From CAYMYN01 sp964394665 (GTDB lineage Bacteria > Planctomycetota > UBA1135 > GCA-002686595): a DNA stretch of 64,000 nucleotides. The stretch is from contig CAYMYN010000001.1 in NCBI GenBank assembly GCA_964394665.1, forward strand, positions 313,971 through 377,970, in the 5' to 3' direction. Made by a program: the position numbers and the translations under genes. Positions 16,695 through 24,862 of this stretch are shown piece by piece (the stretch's first letter is position 1; every line of letters begins with the position of its first letter). The notes beneath the pieces are model-generated. The model had not been told where the DNA came from. It saw nothing but the letters and a program-made list of their open reading frames with translations, and made no database searches.

Positions 16695-16994
16695 ATGTCT
16701 CCCATCTCCCCCATCTCCACTTCGGGTCCTGCCGGCGCGGGCACGGCGCCGCGCAGACCCGGGCCGGTCGCCGCGGACTCGGTCGCGCGCACGCCCTCCT
16801 CGGACTCGATCGTCCGGCCGGCGCAGGCGCCCCCGGGCCCGCCCCGAGTCTCCGGGTCCCAGACCCGGGTGATCGCATCCGGCCAGGCGGGCGTGCGTCA
16901 TCCCGTCGTCTACCAGTCCGACCCCTCGCAACGGTTCGTCAGAGTCCCCGATACCGATCAGCCCGTCGCCTTTCTGCTCGCCGTCTACGGCTGA
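16695..16994 (+). CDS. Small unknown protein in front of the HDOD gene
   Basis: The product has 99 residues and no recognised family. The first 55 residues are rich in Pro, Ser, Ala and Gly and look disordered. The last 35 are more ordered, with HPVVYQSDPSQRFVRVPDTD and a hydrophobic end (PVAFLLAVYG). The gene is supported by a strong ribosome-binding site, GAGGAG 7 bases before the ATG, and by its position 24 bases before the HDOD gene in the same direction. No signal peptide or cysteine motif is visible. The ordered C-terminal part may dock to a partner, possibly the HDOD protein; this is only positional inference. Confidence 0.6.
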   Translation: MSPISPISTSGPAGAGTAPRRPGPVAADSVARTPSSDSIVRPAQAPPGPPRVSGSQTRVIASGQAGVRHPVVYQSDPSQRFVRVPDTDQPVAFLLAVYG

Positions 16995-17018
16995 GCCCGA
17001 TCTGCATCAGGAGCACTC

Positions 17019-17903
17019 ATGATTCGATCCCAATCCGAGGATGGCCAAACGACCAGCGTGCCGATCCCGGCCATCTCCAAGTCCGTGGTCCAGTTGCTGA
17101 GCCTCTCCGAGGAGGACGACAACTACTTCGACGCGGTTCACGACATCGTGTCGATGGATCCCGGCCTCACGACGCGTCTCCTGGGGATCGCCAACTCGGT
17201 CCTGATGAGCAGCCGCGAGATGCAACTGGATACGCGCATGGCCTTGACGCGCGTGGGGCCGCGACGGCTCACCTCCGTGATCGTCGGCGGGGCCGTCGCC
17301 GAGCTGTTCGAGTCGGATCAGCCGGAGATCACCGCCCTGCTGCAGCACTCCAAGGCGACCGCGGCCCTCTGCCGCGTGCTGGCCGCCGAGTTCCCGACCT
17401 TCGGCCTCGATCCGTTCGTGGCGCAGACCCTCGGCCTGCTGCACAACGTCGGTGCGCTGGTCCTCGCCTTCCACGACCCGGGGGCCTACGTCCAGGTGCT
17501 GCTGCGGCACAACATCGACTCCCGCGCCATCCTCCAAGAAGAACGGGCCGCGCTGGGCATGGACCACATCGCCGTCGGTCTGCAGGTGGTCCGGCAGTGG
17601 AACCTTCCGCAGATCTTCGCGATGGCGATCGCCGACCACCACGCGTCGTCCGTCGAGCGGCCGCCCTCGAAGACCGATCTGACGACGCTGATCCGACTGT
17701 GCCTGCGGCTCCACCGGATGCTCGTGTCCAAGCCCGGAGATCAGATCGAGCGCGGGGTCGCGATGCGCGCGACGCTCCACGAGTGCACCTTGGCCGGGCT
17801 GACGCTCGATCAGGAGCGCGTCGAGCAGATCCTGTTCCAGGCCCTCGAGCTGCTGGCCCACGACCAGGCACTCAAGTCCCAGCCCTTGGACAAGGCGGCC
17901 TGA
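17019..17903 (+). CDS. HDOD-domain signalling protein
   Basis: This 294-residue protein is essentially one HDOD domain, the HD-related output module found in chemotaxis, motility and stress signalling proteins. Typical elements are PIPAISKSVVQLL, IVSMDPGLTTRLLGIANS, ALTRVGPRRLTSVIVGG, AQTLGLLHNVGALVLAF and IADHHASS. The residues where HD hydrolases bind metal are not conserved as HD pairs, so catalysis is unlikely and a scaffold role is expected, as is usual for HDOD. The start at 17019 has AGGAG 7 bases upstream. Together with the EAL protein, the FliA-type sigma factor and the receiver kinases nearby, it suggests a motility or lifestyle-switch theme. Confidence 0.85.
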   Translation: MIRSQSEDGQTTSVPIPAISKSVVQLLSLSEEDDNYFDAVHDIVSMDPGLTTRLLGIANSVLMSSREMQLDTRMALTRVGPRRLTSVIVGGAVAELFESDQPEITALLQHSKATAALCRVLAAEFPTFGLDPFVAQTLGLLHNVGALVLAFHDPGAYVQVLLRHNIDSRAILQEERAALGMDHIAVGLQVVRQWNLPQIFAMAIADHHASSVERPPSKTDLTTLIRLCLRLHRMLVSKPGDQIERGVAMRATLHECTLAGLTLDQERVEQILFQALELLAHDQALKSQPLDKAA

Positions 17904-17986
17904 GGACTCAGCACACCACGAACGAATCCAGGTGGGTCACGCTCGGGGAGGGACTCGAGTGGGACAGGGGGCCCGGCGCGCGTCGA

Positions 17987-18001
17987 TGCCTCTCGGAGGC
18001 A
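17987..18001 (+). terminator. Short hairpin after the HDOD gene
   Basis: TGCCTC (17987-17992) and GAGGCA (17996-18001) form a 6-bp stem with a TCG loop, 84 bases after the HDOD stop. There is no T-tract, and function as a terminator is only possible. Confidence 0.3.
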
Positions 18002-18118
18002 CGGGCCATTCCGAAGCGGGACGCGGTCGGGACACGGCGCGGCCGGGGGTGGGGTGATCCCCCGGCCGCCGCTCCACAGGGGCGGACGAGCGAGCGCAGG
18101 CCGAGGCCGCTATCGCCG

Positions 18119-18136
18119 CGCCCCGATACCGGGGCG
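18119..18136 (-). terminator. Hairpin just after the hydrolase stop
   Basis: CGCCCCG (18119-18125) and CGGGGCG (18130-18136) form a perfect 7-bp stem with an ATAC loop. On the minus strand it begins 3 bases past the stop codon of the secreted hydrolase. The position fits an intrinsic-type terminator of that gene, possibly working in both directions since the HDOD gene converges. There is no T-tract. Confidence 0.45.
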
Positions 18137-18139
18137 ACG

Positions 18140-20086
18140 TCAGCGCGCCGCCTGGGCGTTGCGCTCGAGGTTACGCGTGGCGTCGGTGTAGTTGGCGGGG
18201 TTGCTCATGCCGGTCGTGTGGCACCAACCGACCACATGGCCCATGTTCGTCGCGCCGGGGAGCTGGCCGCGCACCATCTCGATCGTGCCGTCCTCGGGAT
18301 CATCGAGGAAGAACCCCGTGAAGAGGTTGCACGCCGAGCCCGAGTTCGCGGTCGTCCAGTAGAAGACCTCGGCCCGCGCCCAGCTCGGGATGCCGGCCAA
18401 CCAGGCCGCCGCGCCCGTGGGCGTCATGTCGTCGTTGACCCCGCAGGCGAACGCGCCCAACGAGGCCAGGGGCGTGCCCTGGTAGGGCGTGGCCACGCTC
18501 TGGATGCGGCGCGGGCCCTCGGCGAGGTCCAGCGGGCTGGCGTAGTAGGTGTAGAGGTGCAGCGCGGCCGCTCCACCTTGGCTGTGGGCCAACACACCGA
18601 AGGAATAGAGCCCCGTGCCCGCTTGGGCCAGCAGCAGGGCGAACTGATCGTGGGTGCGGTTGGCGTTCGGATCGAGGAAGGTGAGCTTGGGCTCGGTGAA
18701 GTGCGCCGCGGGCCAGATCGAGCCCCCCGAGCAATAGCCGTGGACCAACATCAGCGCGCGGACCACCGGGCTCCCGCTCGCCGGCGCGGAGGGACCCAGG
18801 GGCGTTGCGGAGAGCCCGATCCCCGGCGTCGGCCCCATGAGCATCTCGCTGGTGATCTCGCCCGCGCCCTGCCCCACCACGGCCGGCAGGGCATCGACCT
18901 CGAGCGGCAGGCGCTCGAGGAAGTCGAGGACCACGTGGGTGTCGGGGTCCTGCACGCGCACCCGGCGTAGCTCCAAGGGCGGGGCGGCGCGCGCCACGTC
19001 GAGCCAGCGACCGTCGAGGAAGAGCGGCAAGCGCCACTCGCCCGCGGGCTCCTCGGTGACGATCATGCGCGAGAGCCAGCACACCGGTACGGGAGCCCCA
19101 TCCTCGCCGCGGCCCCAGACCTCGGCCGAGACGTGCAGCTTCGCGGCCGGACCCAGGGGCAGCGCGCCGAGCTCGATGCGCAGCCGCGTCGTGTCCTCGA
19201 CGCGCGTGGTCGCGGAGCCGTCGAACAAGACGCTGCGCTCGAGCACCGGGAAGTGGAGCTGCGCGCCGCGCAGGAACTCGCCGCCAGCGGCGTCCGCGCC
19301 ACGCACCTGGACCAGGGCGCGCACCTCGCCGCGCGTCCCGGGCGGGAGCAGCGCCCCGAACACCCCGTCGCCCGCCGCGCCGTCCTGGTTCAGGCCGTCG
19401 TCGCGCAGGGTGAGCACCACTTCGCCCCGCGCGCTGCGCACGATCGCGCGCGCCGAGCGCAGCGCCCCCGCCCCCTCGAGGCGCGCCACGATCGCGACCT
19501 CGGAGTCGGTCACGAGGGAGAAGGTGCTCGGGTGGACGGCCAAACGAGCGGGAGCGGCGTCGCGCGCGATCAGGAAGCCCGTGCTCGGCACCTCGTCCGG
19601 GCCGGCACCGGGGACGTCGACGACCAGGACCCACTCCCCCGCACCCGCGCGCGCCAGGTCGTAGCGTTGGAGGAACCAGCCGGGCAGGCCTTCGTCGAGC
19701 CGCAGCGCGTTGCGCTCCACCGGCCCCGCCGCGGCGAGCTCCCCGAGCCCACGCAGCACGCCGTCCGTCCCGCGCACGCGCAGGCGCCAACGGTCCGCGT
19801 CGGGCGCGAGCAGCGCCAGGGCCAACGGGCCGTCGATCGGCAGGGGCAGCGTCGTCTCGAACGACCAACCGGCGCGCCCCTCGTAGCGCAGATCGACCTG
19901 CACCAACGCCGCGCGCGAGTTCGTCGTGTGTCGGGCCGGATCGGGCAACCGCACGATTCCGGCCAGGATGTCCGCCGCGGGCGCGGCGACCTGCTTGGCC
20001 GGGGGAAGCCCCTGGGCCGACGCGACGGTGCCGACGAGCAGGCCCAGGGCGCGGACGAACGAGCGGCGGAGCGCTACGAGCTTCAT
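18140..20086 (-). CDS. Secreted alpha/beta hydrolase (lipase-like) with N-terminal beta domains
   Basis: The protein has 648 residues. A Sec signal (MKLVALRRSFVRALGLLVGTVASAQG) is followed by about 390 residues of beta-rich sequence that contains a choice-of-anchor-like stretch (LTLRDDGLNQDGAAGDGVFGALLP). The C-terminal alpha/beta hydrolase has ALMLVHGYCSGG as the oxyanion-side HG motif, the nucleophile elbow AHSQGG (Ser502), and GHVVGWCHTTG near the end, which could supply the catalytic His. Asp or Glu in LDDPEDGTIE may complete the triad. The likely activity is an extracellular esterase or lipase. A TAGACT element (complement of 20131-20136) lies 44 bases before the start. It is divergent from the DUF1080 gene. 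Confidence 0.75.
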   Translation of the reverse strand: MKLVALRRSFVRALGLLVGTVASAQGLPPAKQVAAPAADILAGIVRLPDPARHTTNSRAALVQVDLRYEGRAGWSFETTLPLPIDGPLALALLAPDADRWRLRVRGTDGVLRGLGELAAAGPVERNALRLDEGLPGWFLQRYDLARAGAGEWVLVVDVPGAGPDEVPSTGFLIARDAAPARLAVHPSTFSLVTDSEVAIVARLEGAGALRSARAIVRSARGEVVLTLRDDGLNQDGAAGDGVFGALLPPGTRGEVRALVQVRGADAAGGEFLRGAQLHFPVLERSVLFDGSATTRVEDTTRLRIELGALPLGPAAKLHVSAEVWGRGEDGAPVPVCWLSRMIVTEEPAGEWRLPLFLDGRWLDVARAAPPLELRRVRVQDPDTHVVLDFLERLPLEVDALPAVVGQGAGEITSEMLMGPTPGIGLSATPLGPSAPASGSPVVRALMLVHGYCSGGSIWPAAHFTEPKLTFLDPNANRTHDQFALLLAQAGTGLYSFGVLAHSQGGAAALHLYTYYASPLDLAEGPRRIQSVATPYQGTPLASLGAFACGVNDDMTPTGAAAWLAGIPSWARAEVFYWTTANSGSACNLFTGFFLDDPEDGTIEMVRGQLPGATNMGHVVGWCHTTGMSNPANYTDATRNLERNAQAAR

Positions 20087-20304
20087 GATCGGGATCCCAT
20101 CGCGAACAGCCAGGGGGGCGGACGCGCCCCAGTCTACCGCGGCACTCCACCTGTGCCTGGGACGGGGCGGCGACGCTCGGCCGATGCAGGCCGGTGCTGC
20201 CCGCGCGGGCCCGGGTGCAACCCAAACCCTGCTCGACGCTCGCCCGGCCACCCCTTGCCCTCGGCTCCGGCCCGGAGTCGGGGCGACCCGACGCGCGCGA
20301 CGAC

Positions 20305-20310
20305 TACCCT
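20305..20310 (+). promoter_or_regulatory. Probable -10 element of the DUF1080 gene
   Basis: TACCCT ends 6 bases before the ATG at 20317, with no Shine-Dalgarno sequence between. Transcription would be expected to begin at or next to the start codon, giving a leaderless mRNA. Confidence 0.5.
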
Positions 20311-20316
20311 GGGGGC

Positions 20317-21879
20317 ATGTTCGCATCCTGGGCCCTGCTCATCCCCACGTTGGCGGCCAGCACGCCGGTCCAACACGCGCCTTCTCCTGCAGGTGAGAGC
20401 GCCAGCGCTCTCTGCGCGCTCCGGACTCGAGCGGGTTGGCGCGACCTGCTGGCACCCGTCGCCCGGAACCCGTGGGGGGCGGCGCGAGAGGGCACCTTCG
20501 AGTACGAGCCCTTCCTCCTGCGCCGCACGACCGCGGCCGGCGCGGACCTCACGCTCGAGGTCGGCTCCGATTCCTTCGAGCTCGAGTACGAGTGGCGCGC
20601 GGCCGCCGAGCCGCCCACCCCCTGGAGCCGCGTGTACCTGCGGGTCGAAGGAGCGTCCGTCGAGCAGTGGGAGGACGGTGAGCGAACGCTTCCCCGTGCA
20701 CCCGGCGCCGCTGACGCGGGACGGTCCGCGCCGATCCGCGTCCACGCCGGCCCCATGCGCCTCTCGGTGCCCGGCGCGGGGCCCCCGGCGGAGCTACGCC
20801 GCATGCACCTGCGCGATCTCGCCCGCCTTCCCGGCGGTCCGATCGCGTTGGTCTCGGCCGACACGCTCGAGGGCTGGATCCCGAGCGGCGACGCGCAGTG
20901 GTCCGTCGACGACGGGGCGCTCCGCGGCCGAGTGGGCGGCGGCGCGCAGAGCTTCCTGCGCAGCACGCGCACCTTCGGCGACTTCGTGCTCGAGCTCGAG
21001 TTCCGCCTGCACGGGGCCGGCAACAGCGGCGTCCAGGTGCGCAGCCGGGTGAAGGAGGATGGCCGGGTGTCGGGCTACCAGATCGAGATCGACCCCTCGC
21101 CCCGCGCCTGGACCGGCGGGCTGTACGACGAGGCGCGCCGCGGTTGGCTCCAGAACCTCGCCGCGTTGCCCGCGGCCCGCGCCGCGCTCGATCCGCACGG
21201 TTGGAATCGCCTGCGGGTCGAGTGCCTCGGACCCTGGATCCGCTCGTGGGTGAACGGCGTGCCGGCCGCGGATCACTTCGATCCCCTCGACCTCGAGGGC
21301 TTCCTCGCCCTGCAGGTGCACTCGGGGACCGACACCGACCTCACCTGGCGCGACCTGCGCCTGTGGGACCTGGGCCGGCGCGCGTGGGAGGTGCTCGAGC
21401 CCAGCGACCTGCTCGAACGCTGGGTGCAGACCGGCGAGTGGCGGAGGCTCGGTGACCCGCCCGTCGGCGGCACGCTCGTCGGTCGCCCGGGCGCGACCCT
21501 CGGCACGCCGGGCCCGATGCACGACTTCGCGTTGCGTTTCGAGCTCCGCTCGCACGGAGGCGCGGGTCTACGCCTGCGCTTTCGGACCACGGACGACTCC
21601 CCGCTCGAGCTGCGGGAGCAAGCGCCCTCTCTGGCCTCGTCCGCGGGGGGCTGGACCCTCCACGCCAGCGACCCGTCGCTGGCGGTCCACGCCGACGGCT
21701 GGACCCGCATCGCGCTGGCGGTCTTCGGCGAACGGGTCGTGCTACACGCGGGCGACCGTCTGGTGGCCGACCTGCGCGACGCGTCGATCCCCCGCACCGG
21801 ATGGCTCGCCTTCGAGGTCACGGGCGAGTCGGGCCAGGCCGAGCTGCGCCGCTTGCGCTTCCTGGGCCCGCCGCGCTGA
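20317..21879 (+). CDS. Secreted protein with two DUF1080 (3-keto-disaccharide hydrolase-like) domains
   Basis: The 520-residue product starts with a short hydrophobic N-terminus (MFASWALLIPTLAAS). A poorly defined first 140 residues are followed by a DUF1080/LamG-like domain (LVSADTLEGWIPSGDAQWSVDDGALRG, GDFVLELEFRLHGAGNSGVQVRS, GYQIEIDP, GWNRLRVECLGPWIRSWVNG) and then a second, degenerate copy (PSDLLERWVQTGEWRRLG...GWLAFEV). DUF1080 proteins are abundant in planctomycetes, and some hydrolyse 3-keto-glycosides. The ATG at 20317 is chosen because it opens the signal-like segment and lies just after a TACCCT -10 element. It is a functional candidate to work with the oxidoreductase and TIM-barrel enzymes elsewhere in the window. 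Confidence 0.72.
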   Translation: MFASWALLIPTLAASTPVQHAPSPAGESASALCALRTRAGWRDLLAPVARNPWGAAREGTFEYEPFLLRRTTAAGADLTLEVGSDSFELEYEWRAAAEPPTPWSRVYLRVEGASVEQWEDGERTLPRAPGAADAGRSAPIRVHAGPMRLSVPGAGPPAELRRMHLRDLARLPGGPIALVSADTLEGWIPSGDAQWSVDDGALRGRVGGGAQSFLRSTRTFGDFVLELEFRLHGAGNSGVQVRSRVKEDGRVSGYQIEIDPSPRAWTGGLYDEARRGWLQNLAALPAARAALDPHGWNRLRVECLGPWIRSWVNGVPAADHFDPLDLEGFLALQVHSGTDTDLTWRDLRLWDLGRRAWEVLEPSDLLERWVQTGEWRRLGDPPVGGTLVGRPGATLGTPGPMHDFALRFELRSHGGAGLRLRFRTTDDSPLELREQAPSLASSAGGWTLHASDPSLAVHADGWTRIALAVFGERVVLHAGDRLVADLRDASIPRTGWLAFEVTGESGQAELRRLRFLGPPR

Positions 21880-21889
21880 GCGCCGGACG

Positions 21890-23371
21890 TCAGGGCACCA
21901 GGTCCACCCGCGCGTACCAACTCCGGATGCGAGCGCGCAGCGCGAGCTGACCGGCGATGGCGATCGAAGCCACGACCAGGAACCAACCCGGCGGGGGCCA
22001 GGCCGCCGCGTACGTGGCCCACAGCCGCGAGAGCCCCGTCGCCCCCATCGCCGCCACCGTCATCCCGACCACGTTGCGAATCTCGAGCGCGGGGAAGGTG
22101 CGCTTCGGTCCCCGGCCCGAGCGGCCGAATTGCAGGCAGCGCGCGAAGGGCGCCAGCGCGAGCACGACCAGCATCGGCCGCAACCAGTTGGGCCAGGGTC
22201 CGCCCCGACCTTCGATGCCCAGCGCCAAGCTGAGCGCCTCGCTGACGAGCAGCAGGCACAGGCCGATCACCAGCGGCACGGCCGCGTCGCTGACCAGGTG
22301 CAAGCGCCACACGACCGCGGCCCGCTCGCGGCGCGAGAGCGGCAGCAGGCGCTGGGCGGGCAAGGCGCCCGCGGCGCCCGTGCCCAGGAGCAGCAACAAT
22401 AGGCCGCTGCCGAAGATCAGCAGGAAGTCCGGCGTCGTACCCGGGGCCACGCCGGGACCCGAGTCGACCAGGACGCTGCGGAGCTGGACCAGGGCTTCGC
22501 GCGCCGAGGCGCCGCCCGCGAGCCCCAGCCCGATCTCGTAGAGGCACAGCACCACGGGCAGCGCCAGGACGATCACCGCCGCCCGCGCCATCCAACCGCG
22601 CGGGCTCGTGCCGAGGGTCTCGAAGGCCGCCAGGCGCGCCCAAGCCCACGGTCGATCTCCCCGCGGGATGGGCGGCGGGACCGGGTGCGACGCGCGCTCC
22701 ACCGCGATGTCGTCGAGACGCCGGCTCGGCAGCAGAGCGAAACCCCGGGCGAGCTGCACACGCAGGAGCGCCTTGTGGCGCAGAGTCTCGCGCGCCAACA
22801 CGTAGGGAAACAGCACCGCCGCGGCGCCGAGGGCCGCCAGCGCGCTCACCCGCGGCCAGGCCGCGGCGAAGCGCGTCAGCGGCTCGAAGGCCACGACGAG
22901 CAGCGCCATGCCCGCCAGCGAGCCGCGCACCAGCGCCGCGCGCGGATGCAGCCAATCGAAAGCGAAGAGCCCCAGGACGAAGGCCAGCACGGCCAAGCCG
23001 AGGGCCGGCGCGGGCGGCGCCGCGAGCCGCTCGACGAGCGTCAGGGTGCCGACGGTCAGCGCCGACGCAATCAGCCCGATCGTCGCCAGCGCCAGGCCGA
23101 GGGCGCGCCGCAGCCCGGGCAGGTGCCGCGCGAACTGGGCATGCGCCAGCTCGCACACCGGCGCGACGGCGGCGAGCCCGAGCAGGAAGGGCACCGCGAT
23201 CAGAGTCAACCGGACGCGGTCCAGATTCGTCCCCCCGCCCTCGCCGCGCGCGAAGGCGCCGATCCCGGCCCCCACCACGCACACCGCGAGGCCCACGCAG
23301 ACCACGAGGTAGAGCTGGAACCCCGTGCGGGGCCGGGCGACGAGTCGGCCGTAGGCCAGGACCGCGTTCAT
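21890..23371 (-). CDS. ABC transporter permease, about 11-12 TM segments
   Basis: The 493-residue protein has about 11 or 12 hydrophobic segments distributed over its full length, for example LVVCVGLAVCVVGAGIGAF, LIAVPFLLGLAAVAPV, FLLIFGSGLLLLLLG and FLVVASIAIAGQLAL. No extracellular binding protein or enzyme domain is seen. Its start overlaps the ATP-binding gene stop by ATGA, so it is the membrane partner of that ATPase. The arrangement of GntR regulator, ATPase and permease resembles the B. subtilis Ytr and related antibiotic- or stress-inducible exporters, in which the permease moves cell-wall-active compounds or lipids. The substrate is unknown. Confidence 0.78.
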   Translation of the reverse strand: MNAVLAYGRLVARPRTGFQLYLVVCVGLAVCVVGAGIGAFARGEGGGTNLDRVRLTLIAVPFLLGLAAVAPVCELAHAQFARHLPGLRRALGLALATIGLIASALTVGTLTLVERLAAPPAPALGLAVLAFVLGLFAFDWLHPRAALVRGSLAGMALLVVAFEPLTRFAAAWPRVSALAALGAAAVLFPYVLARETLRHKALLRVQLARGFALLPSRRLDDIAVERASHPVPPPIPRGDRPWAWARLAAFETLGTSPRGWMARAAVIVLALPVVLCLYEIGLGLAGGASAREALVQLRSVLVDSGPGVAPGTTPDFLLIFGSGLLLLLLGTGAAGALPAQRLLPLSRRERAAVVWRLHLVSDAAVPLVIGLCLLLVSEALSLALGIEGRGGPWPNWLRPMLVVLALAPFARCLQFGRSGRGPKRTFPALEIRNVVGMTVAAMGATGLSRLWATYAAAWPPPGWFLVVASIAIAGQLALRARIRSWYARVDLVP

Positions 23372-24288
23372 CGCCGGGCCTCCGCGAGCAACAGGGGGAA
23401 GATGCGCTCGAGGTCGAGCGGGCGCTCCTCGACGAGGGCGCCGTGGCGCGCGCCGAAGGCGTCGGGGTCCGCACCCGAAGCGTCCGCGCGGCGCACGTCG
23501 AGGCGCGCCCCGCGCCCGTCGCCCTGCTGGCGCAACACGAAGGGTTCCTCGAAACGCGCGGGCAACTCTCCGCCCTGGCTCGCGAGGCGCCACTCGGCGT
23601 AGCGCTCGCGCAACTCGTCCATCGCGACGTCCGCGATCACACGGCCGGCGTCGAGGCACACGATCCAATCGACGATCCGCTCGACGTCGCGCAGCACGTG
23701 GCTCGAGATCACGATCGTCGAGCCATCCTCGCGCAGGAACTCGACCAGCAGCGCCAGCAACCGCTCGCGCACGATCGGGTCGAGGGCGCTGACCGGTTCG
23801 TCCAGCAAGAGCAGCTCGGGGCGCGGGCACACCGCGATCAGCACCGCGACCTTCTGCCGATCGCCCGGCGAGAGGTTCCCCACGCGGGCTTCGAGCTTCA
23901 CCTCGAACTCGGCCACCAGGCGCGCCTCGCGCTCCGCGTCCCAACGCGGATGGAAGCCCGCGACGTAGCGCAGCAGCTCGCCCACGCGCATCCACTCGAG
24001 CAGCGCGATCTCCTGGTGCACCATGCCGATGCGCCCGAGCTCGCTCGAGCCCAACTCTTGGCTCGGAGTCCCCAGGGTGCGCACCGTCCCCTCGTCCGGG
24101 AGCTGCAAACCCACGACGTGCCGCAGCAGGGTCGTCTTGCCGCTCCCGTTGCGCCCGATGAGCCCCACGATCTGACCGGGCGCGGGGGCGAGGTCGACCC
24201 GCTCGAGCGCCCGCGTCTGGCCGAAGGAGCGCGTCACGCCGCGCAGCTCGAAGGCCGGTTGCACTCCCCGTTCGTCTTCCGCACTCAT
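23368..24288 (-). CDS. ABC transporter ATP-binding protein
   Basis: The 306-residue ATPase has Walker A GRNGSGKT (45-52), a Q-loop HQE near 91, the signature LSPGDRQKV (139-147; canonical LSGGQ replaced by LSPGD), Walker B LLLLDEP (159-165), a D-loop SALD and the H-loop His196. A C-terminal extension of about 80 residues follows the domain, as in exporter-type ATPases such as CcmA, YtrB and NatA. The ATG at 24288 overlaps the GntR gene stop (ATGA), and its own stop overlaps the permease start in the same way. The three genes are therefore one tightly coupled operon. Confidence 0.9.
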   Translation of the reverse strand: MSAEDERGVQPAFELRGVTRSFGQTRALERVDLAPAPGQIVGLIGRNGSGKTTLLRHVVGLQLPDEGTVRTLGTPSQELGSSELGRIGMVHQEIALLEWMRVGELLRYVAGFHPRWDAEREARLVAEFEVKLEARVGNLSPGDRQKVAVLIAVCPRPELLLLDEPVSALDPIVRERLLALLVEFLREDGSTIVISSHVLRDVERIVDWIVCLDAGRVIADVAMDELRERYAEWRLASQGGELPARFEEPFVLRQQGDGRGARLDVRRADASGADPDAFGARHGALVEERPLDLERIFPLLLAEARR

Positions 24289-24683
24289 GGCTCTTCCTCC
24301 GTCGAATCGTGTTGAACCTCGAGCAGGCGCTGGAAGGTCGCCAGCGCCTCCGCGTTCGAGAGCCCGAGCTGGCGCACCACCCCGACCAGGGGCGCGAGCC
24401 GCCGTTCGAGCTGCGCCCGGCGCTCCGCCGCCAAGCGCTCCTCGACCTGCGCAGCGACGACCAGCGCCAAACCCGGCCGCCGCTCCAGCACCCCCTCGCG
24501 CTCGAGCAGGGCGTAGACCTTGCTGACCGTCATGGGGTTGAGCCCGAGCTCTTCCGCCAGGGCGCGGGTCGAGGGCAGCTCGTCCCCGGCCCGCAGGCGC
24601 CCAGCCGCGATCAGCAGGCGCACCTGCTGCTCGAGCTGGCGGAAGACGGGGATACCGCTGTGGCGATCGACGGTCAGGAACAT
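24285..24683 (-). CDS. GntR-family repressor, YtrA-like
   Basis: The 132-residue protein has a GntR winged helix at residues 8-75 (IPVFRQLEQQVRLLIAAGRLRAGDELPSTRALAEELGLNPMTVSKVYALLEREG by pattern, in overlapping pieces) and a short 55-residue helical C-terminus. That short tail is diagnostic of the YtrA subfamily, which represses adjacent ABC exporters. It is the first gene of the operon, followed by the ATPase and permease with ATGA overlaps. A TGTAT-N10-ATACA palindrome lies 14 bases upstream of the ATG and is the probable autoregulatory operator. There is no Shine-Dalgarno sequence, so the message may be leaderless or nearly so. Confidence 0.85.
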   Translation of the reverse strand: MFLTVDRHSGIPVFRQLEQQVRLLIAAGRLRAGDELPSTRALAEELGLNPMTVSKVYALLEREGVLERRPGLALVVAAQVEERLAAERRAQLERRLAPLVGVVRQLGLSNAEALATFQRLLEVQHDSTEEEP

Positions 24684-24696
24684 CGGGGGCCCGGGC

Positions 24697-24716
24697 TGTA
24701 TTAGTGACCATATACA
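24697..24716 (-). promoter_or_regulatory. Candidate YtrA-type operator and promoter
   Basis: TGTAT (24697-24701) and ATACA (24712-24716) are inverted repeats separated by 10 bases, in the only AT-rich stretch of the neighbourhood. Read on the minus strand it contains TAATAC, a -10-like hexamer ending 14-15 bases before the GntR start. Repressor binding here would block the promoter. Confidence 0.55.
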
Positions 24717-24862
24717 CCAAGCCGCCCCGCCCCCGCAAGCCCCCCCTCGGCTGCCACCCCCGACCGTGGACGCGCCCACGGCCTCCTCCGCCCCTCCTCC
24801 GGGACCCCCAACCACCGACCCCCGGCCGCGCGGCGCCCGCCGGGGCGGAACTCGGCCGAGCC

